A stretch of DNA of 64,000 nucleotides from Topomyia yanbarensis (GCF_030247195.1 NC_080672.1:188487201-188551200), one strand, 5' to 3'. Shown: positions 10,837-21,819, numbered from the stretch's first letter. Numbers and translations are program-made. The notes: a model not told the origin generated them from the sequence alone.

Positions 10837-11634
10837 ATGGATTCGATCTGCCTGCAGTGCTCCGAGCCGGTAACCACTTTGAATCAGCTGAAATGCCAAG
10901 GATTCTGCGACAGAATCATGCATCTATCGTGTTCAACGCTCACTCGTCCAAAATTGGACATGATTAACGACTCAGCGAATATATTCTGGCTCTGCGACAG
11001 CTGTGTGGATTTGATGAAATCCTCCGCAGTGAATGCAGCTTTTACAGCATTGAGCGAAGCGTTCCGTTTGTTGACCGACACACATAAAACAGCGCTTGAA
11101 GCATTAAAGGCTGAAATGGAGAAAACCAGAAAATCAGTGGAATCCGCAACGACACTGCCTGCAACTCCCATATCATGGCCCGTTCCAAATAGAGCTGGAG
11201 CCAAACGTGCTCGCGAGACCGAGGATAATAAATCTCTTTCTAAATCCGATGTCCCCAGCCTAACGTGTGGCAAGAAAAAGGGTGATGTAGCAAAGGTACC
11301 CACAATCACTGTTCCACCCGCTACTAGTAAATGCTGGATTTATTTGTCGCGAATTGCCACCACCGTTTCTGAAGACGAGGTTGGTGCTATGGTTAAGGAG
11401 TGCCTTTCAACGGACGATCCGGTCGAAGTGAAGAAGTTAGTGAAAAAAGACGCAAATTTGAGCGGGCTTAATTTCATTTCTTTCAAAATTGGTGTTGATC
11501 CTAAACTTCGTGAAATGGCCCTCAATGCCGAAACTTGGCCGGATGGGATGTATTTCCGCGAGTTCATCGACTTTCGGCAAGAACGTACTAATGACGGGAA
11601 GCAGGGGTTTCGGAAAACACCTCGACTGGGATAA
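10837..11634 (+). CDS. LINE ORF1 protein with PHD-type zinc finger
   Basis: This is a 265-residue nucleic-acid-binding ORF1 protein. The start is the ATG at 10837, only a few residues before the zinc finger. Residues 5-60 form a C4HC3-type (PHD-like) finger: CLQC, then C..FC, then MHLSC, then WLCDSC. A helical, probably coiled-coil stretch follows (about residues 67-105), then a basic linker with KRARE, then an RRM-like C-terminal half with KCWIYLSRI. ORF1 proteins of CR1/T1-type elements carry such PHD fingers and package the element RNA. The frame ends inside the 5' part of ORF2 in another phase, and similarity of residues in both phases near 11580-11640 suggests an old frameshift that shortened ORF1. 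Confidence 0.7.
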   Translation: MDSICLQCSEPVTTLNQLKCQGFCDRIMHLSCSTLTRPKLDMINDSANIFWLCDSCVDLMKSSAVNAAFTALSEAFRLLTDTHKTALEALKAEMEKTRKSVESATTLPATPISWPVPNRAGAKRARETEDNKSLSKSDVPSLTCGKKKGDVAKVPTITVPPATSKCWIYLSRIATTVSEDEVGAMVKECLSTDDPVEVKKLVKKDANLSGLNFISFKIGVDPKLREMALNAETWPDGMYFREFIDFRQERTNDGKQGFRKTPRLG

Positions 11635-11722
11635 ATCCATCGCAAATAGCAGTTATTTTAGACTACGCACCGACAATTCGCCTGTTGATCAACGGCAACC
11701 GGGACGCACCGTAGAAAGCAAT

Positions 11723-14700
11723 ATGGAATCCCCCAATCCTCCCAGCACAGTCGTGCCTCTCGCAGTCAGCAGTATCTTCAGTCGTCCCGGCCCTGTGTCT
11801 GGGAATGGAGAGGGGGACTTCCAAATTGCCCTCTTTGGCAAGTATTTTAAAAATAATTTTGATGAATCAACCGTTTTTCCTGATGGAACTGCTTGTTCTA
11901 GCTCGAATGCTTCCGACTGTCAATTAATAAGTCAACGATGTCAGCCGTCAGCTGGAAACCTCCTGAGGAGCACTCCAACTTCCATCACGGGTGCTACCAA
12001 TTCATGCAGTTCACCCGCGCCTTCTGCTGTTAGCAGTCATTCCAGTCGCCCCGGTGTGCATTCCAGACGACGGAATCAAGGAGTGCCGGTCAGCCTTTCG
12101 TGTCTAAAATCGTCACCCATCCACTTATACTATCAAAATGTGGGTGGCATGAATTCCTGTGCAAATACCTATCGCCTAGCTACCTCGGACTGCTGTTACG
12201 ACATTATCGCATTGACAGAAACATGGCTAAATGAGCAGACCCTTTCCAGCCAGGTGATTTGCTCTGACTACGAGGTTCTCAGATGTGACCGGAGTCCTCT
12301 CAACAGCCACAAATCCTCCGGAGGCGGTGTTTTGCTCGCTGTGCGTCGTGGATTAAAAGTTCAACATATAACAAATGATGCTTGGAGCAGCATCGAACAA
12401 GTATGGGCAGCGATAAAATTGGGAAATCGAACATTATATATATGTGTGGTTTATTTCCCTCCCGATAAAATTCGCGACTCAGCACTAGTTGATTCTCATT
12501 CTGAATCATTGACTTCTGTTGTTGCGATGGCGCAACCCACTGACGAAATCATGATCCTCGGCGATTTCAACCTTTCTACAATAAAGTGGCGTTCCATTCA
12601 TAACGGATTTCTACAACCCGACCCAGACGAATCAGTTTTTCATCCTGGCAGCTTTACTCTTCTGGATGGCTATAGCACGGCTACACTTCTGCAGATTAAC
12701 AGCACAACGAACGAGAACGACCGGATTTTAGATCTATGCTTCGTTAATGCCAGAGATCAATCGCCGCATATTTCCACCGCCCTCGCCCCGCTAGTAAAGT
12801 ATGTTCGCCACCATCCGCCTCTTCATCTTACACTCCAGGACGTACCGCCTATGAAGTTTTCGAGCCACGCGCCCACCGTGTGTTACAATTATAAGCGGGC
12901 CGACTATAGCAGCATTTTGAATATTTTACAAAGTATTAACTGGGATTCTGTGCTAAGTAAGGATGATGTGAACTCCGCCGCTGAAACGTTCTGCCATATA
13001 ATGAGCTACCTTATCGATCGTCATGTCCCAAAGTGTAATCAACGAAGTGATCAATCCCCCTGGCAGACAGCCGAGCTACGTCAGCTAAAAACTGCGAAAA
13101 GAGCAGCATTACGAAAGTTTACCAAACGCCGTACCTTGTCACTGAGAGCTTATTATGTAAGGCTCAATAACGATTTTAAAAAACTGAACAGTTTTTGTTT
13201 TTCAAACTATCAACGAAAAATGCAACGTAAGCTTAAGTCGGATCCTAAATCGTTTTGGAGATACGTCAATGACCAGCGGAAAGAAACCGGCTTGCCTTCT
13301 GCAATGTTTTTGAATGGCGAAGCTGGTCATGATTCACAAGCCATATGCAAATTGTTCGCCTCTAAATTTGCGAGTGTGTTCGTCAGTGAGACATTGTCCT
13401 CGCAGCAGATTGACGTTGCAGCTAGCGGCGTGGCCCAACTCGAACGGTCAGTGAATGAGATTCGTGTAGAGCACTCGGATATTGTATCAGCAGCATCCAA
13501 GCTTAAAGCATCGTCATCTCCCGGGCCAGATGGTGTCCCTGCTGTGTTTTTGAAAAAGTGTATATCTGGTTTGGTGGAACCACTCTGTCAACTATTCAAA
13601 ATGTCACTGACAACCGCGATTTTTCCTCAATTGTGGAAAGCAGCTTTCATCTTTCCTGTCCACAAAAAAGGTGATAAGAGGAACATTGACAATTATAGAG
13701 GAATTTCTGCGCTCTGTGCCATTTCCAAGCTCTTTGAGTTAGTCGTGGTGGAGTCAGTGTTTTTTCACTGTAAGGAATATATTTCTAAAGACCAACATGG
13801 ATTCATGCCGAATCGATCGACGTCGACGAATCTACTATCTCTAACCTCTTTTGTGTCCGAAGGGTTCGATGCGAGTCAACAAACTGATGTTATATATACT
13901 GACTTATCTGCAGCTTTTGACAAAATCAATCACGATATCGCAATCGCTAAATTGGAAAAACTTGGCTTCAGTGGATCACTCCTGCGATGGTTCCAATCCT
14001 ATCTCGTTGGCCGTCAACTCAGTGTGAACATAGGTGATGCATACTCCAAACTATTCTCCGCAACGTCTGGAATTCCGCAAGGAAGTCATCTCGGACCTTT
14101 GATATTCACTCTCTATTTCAACGATGTAAACTATCAGCTGAAAGGGCCACGGTTGTCGTATGCAGATGACCTGAAAATTTTCAACAGAATTAAGAGCCGA
14201 ACGGACGCACTTTATTTGCAGCAGCAATTTGACACTTTCAGCAGATGGTGTGAAAACAACCGAATGAATCTGAATCCGGCGAAATGTTCTGTGATATCGT
14301 TCTCCAGAAAAAAGGATCCCATTGAGTTTGAATATAACTTGTCTGGAGCTCTTGTTTCCCGGGTGAGCTGCGTTAAGGATCTTGGAGTGCTGTTAGATTC
14401 GAAACTTACATTTAAGAATCACATTTCGTATGTTGTTGGTAAAGCATCGCGAAGCCTGGGCTTCATCTTCCGTACGGCTAAATCCTTCACAGACATTTAT
14501 TGTCTCAAAAGCCTCTACTGCTCTTTAGTGCGCTCCACGCTGGAGTATTGTTCGTCAGTCTGGAACCCGAATTACATGAACAGCAGCGATCGAATTGAAG
14601 GCGTTCAACGAAAATTTATACGGTATGCTCTTCGACGCCTGCCTTGGCGCGATCCTTTTCGTCTACCAAGCTACGAGAGTCGGTGTCAACTCATCCAGCT

Positions 14701-14992
14701 CGATACCCTTCAGCGCCGTAGAGAAACTGCAAGAGCCTTATTCATCTCTGATCTTCTGTCAGGACGCATCGATTCTCCAGATTTATTAGAGCGAGTCAAC
14801 ATCCAAGCAAGGTCCAGAACGTTACGCGGAAACGTTCTTCTGAGAGTGCCGTTTCGACGAACTATTCAAACAGCTAATGCCGCTATCACGGGACTACAAC
14901 GCCTCTTCAATCGTGTGTCGCACCTGTTCGACTTTCATTTGTCTCGGATAACTTTAAGAAAGCGATTCCTGCAGTTTTTTAAATGTAATTAA
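11723..14992 (+). CDS. LINE ORF2: apurinic-type endonuclease and reverse transcriptase
   Basis: This is an uninterrupted frame of about 1089 residues. I chose the ATG at 11723, although the frame is open from before 11489. After a serine/proline-rich linker of about 130 residues, the endonuclease domain begins (LYYQNVGG, about 12126), with ALTETWL, GGGVLLAV and ILGDFNLS. The usual SDH motif is replaced by HHPPL (about 12808). The reverse transcriptase follows: SSPGPDGVPAVFLKK (about 13513), VHKKGDKRNIDNYRGIS, DLSAAFDKINHD, GIPQGSHLGP and the catalytic YADD at 14159-14170. A C-terminal domain follows. The protein nicks target DNA and copies the element RNA there. With no stop or frameshift in ORF2, this copy could be recent. 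Confidence 0.85.
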   Translation: MESPNPPSTVVPLAVSSIFSRPGPVSGNGEGDFQIALFGKYFKNNFDESTVFPDGTACSSSNASDCQLISQRCQPSAGNLLRSTPTSITGATNSCSSPAPSAVSSHSSRPGVHSRRRNQGVPVSLSCLKSSPIHLYYQNVGGMNSCANTYRLATSDCCYDIIALTETWLNEQTLSSQVICSDYEVLRCDRSPLNSHKSSGGGVLLAVRRGLKVQHITNDAWSSIEQVWAAIKLGNRTLYICVVYFPPDKIRDSALVDSHSESLTSVVAMAQPTDEIMILGDFNLSTIKWRSIHNGFLQPDPDESVFHPGSFTLLDGYSTATLLQINSTTNENDRILDLCFVNARDQSPHISTALAPLVKYVRHHPPLHLTLQDVPPMKFSSHAPTVCYNYKRADYSSILNILQSINWDSVLSKDDVNSAAETFCHIMSYLIDRHVPKCNQRSDQSPWQTAELRQLKTAKRAALRKFTKRRTLSLRAYYVRLNNDFKKLNSFCFSNYQRKMQRKLKSDPKSFWRYVNDQRKETGLPSAMFLNGEAGHDSQAICKLFASKFASVFVSETLSSQQIDVAASGVAQLERSVNEIRVEHSDIVSAASKLKASSSPGPDGVPAVFLKKCISGLVEPLCQLFKMSLTTAIFPQLWKAAFIFPVHKKGDKRNIDNYRGISALCAISKLFELVVVESVFFHCKEYISKDQHGFMPNRSTSTNLLSLTSFVSEGFDASQQTDVIYTDLSAAFDKINHDIAIAKLEKLGFSGSLLRWFQSYLVGRQLSVNIGDAYSKLFSATSGIPQGSHLGPLIFTLYFNDVNYQLKGPRLSYADDLKIFNRIKSRTDALYLQQQFDTFSRWCENNRMNLNPAKCSVISFSRKKDPIEFEYNLSGALVSRVSCVKDLGVLLDSKLTFKNHISYVVGKASRSLGFIFRTAKSFTDIYCLKSLYCSLVRSTLEYCSSVWNPNYMNSSDRIEGVQRKFIRYALRRLPWRDPFRLPSYESRCQLIQLDTLQRRRETARALFISDLLSGRIDSPDLLERVNIQARSRTLRGNVLLRVPFRRTIQTANAAITGLQRLFNRVSHLFDFHLSRITLRKRFLQFFKCN

Positions 14993-15069
14993 TTTAAGTT
15001 TCCATCATTGGGGCCGAGTGCGGCCTGTTGATGCGTGCGATAAATAAATAAATAAATAAATAAATAAAA

Positions 15070-16760
15070 TCCCGCCAACTTGAAAGTGTATGATTGAGGA
15101 AGGCTGTAAATTTGAATCACGGTTGGGGTGGATTGAGCTGAAAGTTGGCATTTGAAAATAAAATTTTAAATTTATTTCGCTAACAAATCGAAAGCTGGAA
15201 ACCGATTGGCTTCCCATACGATGGATGCAATTCTGAAGGCAAAAACCTATGTTATGAACCAAGGAGGTGCAAATAACATAAAACTTACAAAATCAATGAA
15301 AGGTAAGTTCAATAAAACAATGTATAAACATCACACAGAAGAAAATTTGAATAAATAATAATTATTTTACATGCTCATAATAAAATGTAAAATCTTTATT
15401 GATTTGCACTATTCATTTGTATTGCGCATTTTAATTTATTTGGAATACGCCCCAACAATCACACGCTCCTCTATTTTTACACGAGTCCCAAATCGAAATA
15501 TTAAAAACTTATGGAACATTTAACGGATTTTTACAGCATTCTCAATCCTATAAGTTTGGATGAACCATATGTTTATAAACAGCCCGACATTATCAATTAT
15601 ACAAAAACAAAGGCAATCAGTCAAAAATCTGCACTTGGCTATCAACGACTTCGACAAAACTAAATTTTCCGAATTTTCCTTGGAAAGGCATCGAAAATGA
15701 CCGACATAAATTTACAATCATTCCTTTTACCAAATAGTAAAAGAATGGTATAAATATCTGTTGAACAGTTATACCAAAATATTTGTTTCACCGAATAATT
15801 AAGATTTTATTTAAGATTATAGCTAAATTATTCATACAGATTTTCAACACAGATTTTTAGTTCAGCGATACAGATTTTCAGATTTTCTAACGAAAAAATA
15901 CAGATTTCAATGTGGCAACCCTGATCGCATCGGGCTCTTCCTCTTTCGTTCGCAGACCATCACCGAGGCTAGACGCATAGGTAAGTTGCTCCGTACAGGC
16001 CAAGTGCCTTTCCAGCTAGCGAGCGGTCGGTCAAACCGAAGCATTTGGCGGAACCCCACAGTCTTCTGGTTCTATTCCTTTCGTTGGTGGAAGTGAGAGC
16101 TTCTGCAATTGCAATTGTAAATGGTGTTTACGCTGTTCTAAATAATTAAATTATTTACCTGAAAATAATGTTGATTTTCTTTACCAGCTTATGAAACGTC
16201 GCTATCTTCGATGATGTAAGAATAAAAAGGTGGAAACTATTACGACTATTACATACAGGAATATAAACTTAACAGAAGATTCGCAATAATTTAAACAAAG
16301 AATTAATTTTTCAGCCATCTTTTCTTTTCCTCGCACAGGAAATTCACGTGAACTGCATTTTAACGATCATGTCACTTAAAGGTTATGTGTGAATCAAATA
16401 GTTTATACAGTATCAGAGTCGGAAAATGTTTTTTTCATTTGCCAAAATCAGGCGATACTGACTAAAGAACGAAGCTTCTTTCCATACCACTAGCACTTTG
16501 CGAAATCGAAAATGAGACAACAGGCTAGGACAAAGCAAGCATGTAGCAGAGCGTTTTCATTATTCTCTCCACACGCTCGTTTTCGCTTTGAGATTCAGAA
16601 TGATATTGGTACATTCGATATTGAACTTACTGCTGGGGATACGAACATACACTAGCAATGATATTTATTTGTCGATGCTCGATTCTGTAGATTTGCGAGC
16701 TAATGATGGTATTGTAAGACGGAAGCCTGATCGGTGTGCATATTTCTCATTTTAACTATG
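15070..16760. other. non-coding interval with a CAGATTT-rich repeat end
   Basis: From about 15830 to 15925 the phrase CAGATTT occurs at least five times, and the block ends in GTGGCAACCCTG, a style typical of DNA-element termini in mosquitoes. A strong splice-donor-like sequence (CATAGGTAAGTTG) lies at about 15976-15988. No protein-like frame accompanies it, so a host 5' non-coding exon is only a possibility. The remainder is AT-rich sequence without clear features. Confidence 0.35.
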
Positions 16761-17024
16761 TGTTTCTTCTTAGATTTAACACTGGTTACGATGAAACCTC
16801 CTGTTCTTCTTAATCGAACAACACGTGACGGTTCTATGTTGAATTTACACGGACACTTTCTTTCTTCAGTGAAAGATCGCGGGTACATTAAAAACAGGAC
16901 CGATCGAGGTGATAATTTTATTGCAACTGATTCTGGTATACTCGTGTGCGCTATCATATATTCCTTCGGTTATCACCGTTCTTATCTCACTACTACTGTA
17001 CAGTGTATACAGTACAAGTGTGTT
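16761..17024 (-). repeat. BEL 3' LTR, distal part
   Basis: On the minus strand this is the 3' portion of the LTR, ending AAGAAGAAACA at 16761. It contains an AATAAAATTATC polyadenylation-like signal (about 16913-16924). The stretch 16761-16912 reappears almost unchanged at 63849-64000, in the same orientation. The LTR is cut at 17024 by the R1 LINE and resumes at 22759, giving a reconstructed length of about 367 bp. Confidence 0.7.
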
Positions 17025-17476
17025 AACTCCGCTAGCGAATGACGGATCCCAATAGTAGCATGTCTGTAATAACATACGTACATGGAACTATTGAGATCCA
17101 GAGCTACAGGTCCAAAGCCCTGGTAAAGGAGGATGGTTGTGATGATCCGGGCCGAGATCACCACGTAAAGCAAGGTAGGGCATAACCCCAATTCCAAGGC
17201 GTGAAGCGACCCGTGCCGAGGGATGAGTGATCGAGGGGGTGAAAAAGATGCTCGATCGTTAACGGAGCCTGTGGGGTACCTGGGCAACCCCCACAGTAAG
17301 CGTCCCTTACCACGCTAATGCGGAGCTCTGGCGTGGCGGACATATATTTCTCGCGCTACTCGTGGGACTATACATGGAGGCAAATAAAAATAAAAATAAA
17401 CAGACGGAGGTGCCAAACCCCTTCGCAAGAGGTGGTTTGGCGAGGTCTCCCCCCCCGTGGGGAGAGTAGTGGAGCG

Positions 17477-18847
17477 ATGAGTGCTGCACCCGAAAGCACC
17501 AGTGACCCCCCAGCAGTGGTAGGCAATACCCCTACCAATGCATCGGAGGGGCCAATAGCTGCGATGCGCAAAGTAGCGAAGCAACTCGATGCTATAATCG
17601 ACTTCGCTAGCGCAAAGCAGAACATAGCCAAGGAGTTGAAGTTGAGCCTTCTGGAGCTCCGGAAAGCTGTTCGTGTCGCAAGACAGGAACAGCAGGCATA
17701 TGTTGAGAGGGTGGAATGTCGGGAGAGGCCCGACAGAGAAACCCAGACAGTGGCCTCCAATAGGGAGGAAAGAGAGAAGGTCAATAGAGGTTCACAGACA
17801 GTGGCCTTTACCTTCTACGGAGCAGCCACGTCGATCGGAGCGACGACCGAGTTCCCCTCGAAGGGAAAAGGAAAGGGCAATCGCAAGACGGCATCGAATG
17901 CGAAGCGCCCTAGGAAGTCGCCAGGAGAGGGTTCCAAAACCGACACCACTCGGCGTGCAACCGTCAAGGTCAAACGCCGCCTGGGTGAGGTAAGCGAGGG
18001 CGAGAGTGACCTCGCTGTGGAGAGCGATGGTACCAGCAACCCGACACGACCGGGGCAGGGGGGCTCAAACCCCTGGACGCTGGTTACCAAGAAAAAGCCG
18101 GCACCGAAACCGGAGGTACCGCGGCCTGCGAGGAAGGCCAAGGACAGAGGCGAAGCCTTGTGGTTAAAAACCGACAAGGACAAATACGCCGATGTCCTTA
18201 AATCGATGAAGGCGGCCGAAAGTCTCTCGGCCCTTGGGCAGGATGTGCGTAGCGTAAGACGCACCAATACGGGAGAGATGCTCCTGGTGCTGAAGCGAGG
18301 CGCACAATCAAGTGCAGTATATAAGGCCTTGGCCCAAGAGGTCCTTGGTGAGGGCGCCCAAATCAGGTCGCTAGGTGCGGAAACAACTCTCCAGTGCAAG
18401 CACTTGAACGAGTTCGCGACCGCAGAAGACGTCGTCGCAGCCGTCAAGGAGCAATGCGGCGTCACAATCGAGCGGGCCTCTGTGCGATTGAGGGACGGAC
18501 CCTCTGGCACCCAGGTAGCCTACCTCAGGCTACTGAATGCGGGTGCCAAAAAGGTAACCGAGAAAGGGAAGCTGAAGATCGGCTGGTCGGTATGCCCTAT
18601 TAGTATACCCCAGCCGCCTTCAGTGGACAGGTGCTATCGGTGCCTAGAATCCGGCCATAAAGCTTACGAATGCAAAGGCCTAGACAGGAGCAAGCTATGT
18701 CGTCGATGCGGCGAGGAGGGGCATAAAGAGCGGGGGTGCACTAAGGCATATAAGTGCCTTATCTGCACCGCTAAGAAGCAAGCCCATAAACATGCTATGG
18801 GCGGACCTTCGTGTCCCTTCGGCGAGTTAAATAAGAAGAAGCCGTGA
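17477..18847 (+). CDS. R1-clade LINE ORF1 (Gag-like protein with zinc knuckles)
   Basis: This is a 456-residue RNA-binding protein. The frame is open further upstream, but the ATG at 17477 (MSAAPEST) is the plausible start, because the upstream part lies in the 5' UTR. The N-terminal half is basic and low-complexity (PKGKGKGNRK at about 17860). A conserved Gag-like domain runs from about 18160 to 18600. The C-terminus has three CCHC-type knuckles: CYRCLESGHKAYEC, CRRCGEEGHKERGC and a final CLIC...C variant (18630-18810). Such proteins form ribonucleoprotein particles with element RNA. The stop codon overlaps the first codon of ORF2 (GTGA at 18844-18847). Confidence 0.85.
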   Translation: MSAAPESTSDPPAVVGNTPTNASEGPIAAMRKVAKQLDAIIDFASAKQNIAKELKLSLLELRKAVRVARQEQQAYVERVECRERPDRETQTVASNREEREKVNRGSQTVAFTFYGAATSIGATTEFPSKGKGKGNRKTASNAKRPRKSPGEGSKTDTTRRATVKVKRRLGEVSEGESDLAVESDGTSNPTRPGQGGSNPWTLVTKKKPAPKPEVPRPARKAKDRGEALWLKTDKDKYADVLKSMKAAESLSALGQDVRSVRRTNTGEMLLVLKRGAQSSAVYKALAQEVLGEGAQIRSLGAETTLQCKHLNEFATAEDVVAAVKEQCGVTIERASVRLRDGPSGTQVAYLRLLNAGAKKVTEKGKLKIGWSVCPISIPQPPSVDRCYRCLESGHKAYECKGLDRSKLCRRCGEEGHKERGCTKAYKCLICTAKKQAHKHAMGGPSCPFGELNKKKP

Positions 18848-21819
18848 GAGTCACACAGCTAAATCTTAACCATTGTGCAGCAGCCCAGCAGCTGCTGTGG
18901 CAGTCGGTCTCGGAGTCGAGGACAGATGTCGCCCTCTTATCAGACCCGTACAGTATCCCTGCCGGCAACGGCAATTGGGTGTCGGACGGGTCTGGAATGG
19001 TGGCAATCTGTACAACGGGAAGGTTCCCGGTTCAAGAGGTAATACACCCCTCCGCCGAGGGTGTGGCGATTGCCAAGATCAATGGTGTGTTCTATTGCAG
19101 CTGCTACGCCCCACCAAGGTGGCCAATAGAACAGTTCTACCAGATGATCGACAGGCTCTCGTCGGACCTCGTGGGCCGGAAACCGGTAGTAATAGCGGGA
19201 GACTTCAACGCTTGGGCAGTGGAGTGGGGCAGCCGCTGTACAAATAGCAGGGGTCAAGCGCTAATGGAAGCGTTTGCGAAACTCGATACTGTGCTAGCTA
19301 ATGATGGCTCCGCTAGTACATTCCGTAGAAACGGAGTGGAGGCGTGGATTGATTTGACCTTTGCCAGCCCGAGTCTGGCTCCAGGCATGGAATGGAGGGT
19401 AGACGAAGGCTACACCCATAGCGATCATCTAGCAATCCGCTTTAAGATCAACTATGGTGTGCAGCATCCGAGGGCGGGAGATCCCTGTCAGGTACGCGGG
19501 TGGAAGTCCAATCACTTCGACAGCGAAGCTTTCACCGCGGCCCTGGGACTGGAGGCCAACACCGACAGTCTAAGCGGGGATGCGCTGGTAGCTGTTCTAT
19601 CACGCGCGTGCGACGCCACTATGCCGAGAAAAACACTGCCAAGAAACGGTAGATGCCCGGTATACTGGTGGAGTGCCGAGATTGCAGCTCTACGATCAGC
19701 CTGTCTCAGAGCTAGACGTAGGATGCAAAGAGCTCGCACCGAGGATGCAAGAGAGAACCGCCGTGAAGTGTTTCGAGCTGCGAAATTAGCCCTTAACAAG
19801 GCTATTAAAAGCAGCAAGAGAGCGTGTTTCGACAACCTGTGTGAGAGTGCCAACGCGAATCCGTGGGGTGACGCCTACCGGATTGTGATGGCCAAGACCA
19901 AAGGGGGCTCCTCACCCCCAGAACGGTCTCCGGACCGGTTGGCAACGATTATCGAAGTACTCTTCCCGTCTCGAGCCACAAGCCCCTGGCCACCTGCACT
20001 ACGAGACAGTGCGGGCACGGTCGAAATGGTGGCTCCAGTGACGAACGAAGAACTACTCGCAGTGGCTAAATCCCTAGCAATGAACAAAGCTCCAGGGCCG
20101 GATGGAGTCCCGAACAACGCTCTCAAGGCAGCGATCATAGCGAACCCGAACATGTTCAGGCTAGCTATGCAGAGATGCCTTGACGAGTGCCGTTTCCCCG
20201 ATAGATGGAAAAGGCAGAAACTGGTGCTGTTGCCGAAGCCCGGGAAGCCGCCAGGCGACCCATCGGCGTACAGACCAATCTGTCTGATAGACACGACTGG
20301 CAAACTGCTTGAGAGGATCATCCTCAACAGGCTCACCCCGTACGCGGAAGGTACGGACGGTCTGTCAAGCAACCAGTTTGGCTTTCGGAAGGGTAAGTCC
20401 ACAGTGGACGCTCTCAACTCAGTGATAAATACTGCCGAGATAGCGATCCAACGAAAAAGGCGAGGTATTCGATACTGTGCGTTAGTGACACTTGACGTGA
20501 AGAATGCATTCAACAGCGCAAGCTGGGATGCCATCGCGCTCTCGTTACACCGGCTTAGCCTACCGGTGGGTCTGTACCGGATCCTGGAAAGTTACTTCCA
20601 AAACCGCGTACTGCTATACGAGACCGATGCCGGTCAGAAAAGGGTTCCGATTACCGCCGGAGTCCCGCAGGGCTCGATCCTAGGCCCGGTGCTATGGAAC
20701 CTCATGTATGACGGGGTTCTGAGACTGAAGTTCCCTCCTGGGGTCAAGATCGTCGGCTTTGCCGACGACGTAACCTTGGAGGTCTACGGGGAGTCAATTC
20801 CTGAGGTAGAACTAACCGCAGAACACGCGATTAGCACGGTGGAGGAATGGATGAGCGCGAGAGGCCTGGAGCTCGCTCATCATAAGACGGAGGTAGTTAT
20901 CGTCAACAACCGCAAGTCGGCACAACATGCAGTTATCCATGTGGGAGAAGTCGCGATCACTTCACAGCGAAGTCTGAAGTCTCTCGGAGTCATTATAGAC
21001 GACAAGCTGACCTTCGGCAGCCATGTCGACTATACGTGCAAGAGAGCGTCGACTGCTGTTGCGGCACTATCGAGAATGATGTCCAACAGCTCAAAGGTGT
21101 GCGCCAGTAGACGTAGGTTACTGGCAGGCGTTGCCGTATCTATCCTCAGGTACGGCGGCCCGTCATGGTCAAGAGCACTGAGGGTAACCAGTTACCTACA
21201 GAAACTGGAGAGCACCTACCGCGTGATGTGCCTCAGAGTGATATCTGCCTACCGCACGGTATCACACGATGCATCCTGCGTGATAGCGAGCATGATGCCA
21301 GTCGGGCTGGTCATTCGGGAAGATGAGGAGTGCTTTGAGCTACGTGGAAATAGGGGAGCACGCGAGCGCACCAGGGTGACCTCGGTCGCCAGATGGCAGC
21401 GTGAGTGGGACAACTCCTCGAAAGGTAGGTGGACCCACCGGCTGATACCTAGCATATCGAGCTGGGTGGGAAGACCCCATGGGGAAGTTCACTTCCACCT
21501 GACACAATTCCTGTCAGGCCATGGCTGTTTCCGTCAGTACCTCCACAGGTTCGGACACGCGGAGGTCCCAGTATGCCCGGACTGCCCAGGTGTAGATGAA
21601 ACTGCCGAGCACATACTGTTCGTATGTCATCGGTTCGACGTCGAAAGAAGAGCAATGCTTGACGTCTGTGGCTGGGACACAACCCCGGATACCCTTATTC
21701 AGCGGATGTGTCAAACGGTGGAGAAGTGGAACGCAGTCTCGGCTGCTACCATCCAGATTGCCAGTAGGCTACAGGTAATCTGGCGAACCGAGCAACAGAC
21801 GGCGGGCACGGCTAACTAG
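18844..21819 (+). CDS. R1-clade LINE ORF2: endonuclease, reverse transcriptase, C-terminal zinc finger
   Basis: This is an intact frame of 991 residues. The endonuclease domain runs from QLNLNHCAAAQ (18856) through GDFNAW (about 19199) to SDHLAI (about 19420), all catalytic motifs present. The reverse transcriptase contains APGPDGVPN (about 20092), LDVKNAFNSASW, GVPQGSILGPVLWNLMYDGVL (about 20660) and the catalytic FADD at 20758-20769. FADD and the MYDGVL signature are typical of the R1 clade. A C-terminal CCHC finger (CPDC...H...C, about 21574-21630) is also typical. The first codon is GTG where an ATG would be expected. Translation probably relies on termination-reinitiation at the overlap with ORF1, and this copy may have lost its start codon. 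Confidence 0.85.
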   Translation: MRVTQLNLNHCAAAQQLLWQSVSESRTDVALLSDPYSIPAGNGNWVSDGSGMVAICTTGRFPVQEVIHPSAEGVAIAKINGVFYCSCYAPPRWPIEQFYQMIDRLSSDLVGRKPVVIAGDFNAWAVEWGSRCTNSRGQALMEAFAKLDTVLANDGSASTFRRNGVEAWIDLTFASPSLAPGMEWRVDEGYTHSDHLAIRFKINYGVQHPRAGDPCQVRGWKSNHFDSEAFTAALGLEANTDSLSGDALVAVLSRACDATMPRKTLPRNGRCPVYWWSAEIAALRSACLRARRRMQRARTEDARENRREVFRAAKLALNKAIKSSKRACFDNLCESANANPWGDAYRIVMAKTKGGSSPPERSPDRLATIIEVLFPSRATSPWPPALRDSAGTVEMVAPVTNEELLAVAKSLAMNKAPGPDGVPNNALKAAIIANPNMFRLAMQRCLDECRFPDRWKRQKLVLLPKPGKPPGDPSAYRPICLIDTTGKLLERIILNRLTPYAEGTDGLSSNQFGFRKGKSTVDALNSVINTAEIAIQRKRRGIRYCALVTLDVKNAFNSASWDAIALSLHRLSLPVGLYRILESYFQNRVLLYETDAGQKRVPITAGVPQGSILGPVLWNLMYDGVLRLKFPPGVKIVGFADDVTLEVYGESIPEVELTAEHAISTVEEWMSARGLELAHHKTEVVIVNNRKSAQHAVIHVGEVAITSQRSLKSLGVIIDDKLTFGSHVDYTCKRASTAVAALSRMMSNSSKVCASRRRLLAGVAVSILRYGGPSWSRALRVTSYLQKLESTYRVMCLRVISAYRTVSHDASCVIASMMPVGLVIREDEECFELRGNRGARERTRVTSVARWQREWDNSSKGRWTHRLIPSISSWVGRPHGEVHFHLTQFLSGHGCFRQYLHRFGHAEVPVCPDCPGVDETAEHILFVCHRFDVERRAMLDVCGWDTTPDTLIQRMCQTVEKWNAVSAATIQIASRLQVIWRTEQQTAGTAN

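Larger units (their letters stand above)
10480..15069 (+). mobile_element. CR1-group (T1/Q-like) non-LTR retrotransposon, nearly full length
   Basis: Two open frames in the usual order (PHD-finger ORF1, then endonuclease-reverse transcriptase ORF2) are followed by a short 3' UTR. The element ends in a (TAAA)n microsatellite (15040-15069), as is common in CR1-type LINEs, instead of a plain poly(A). About 350 bases before ORF1 probably form the 5' UTR. The exact 5' end and target duplication are not resolved. Confidence 0.7.

Noticed and set aside
17318..17476. Upstream extension of the R1 ORF1
   Set aside because: The extension runs through 5' UTR-like sequence without conserved features. The ATG at 17477 fits the family better.
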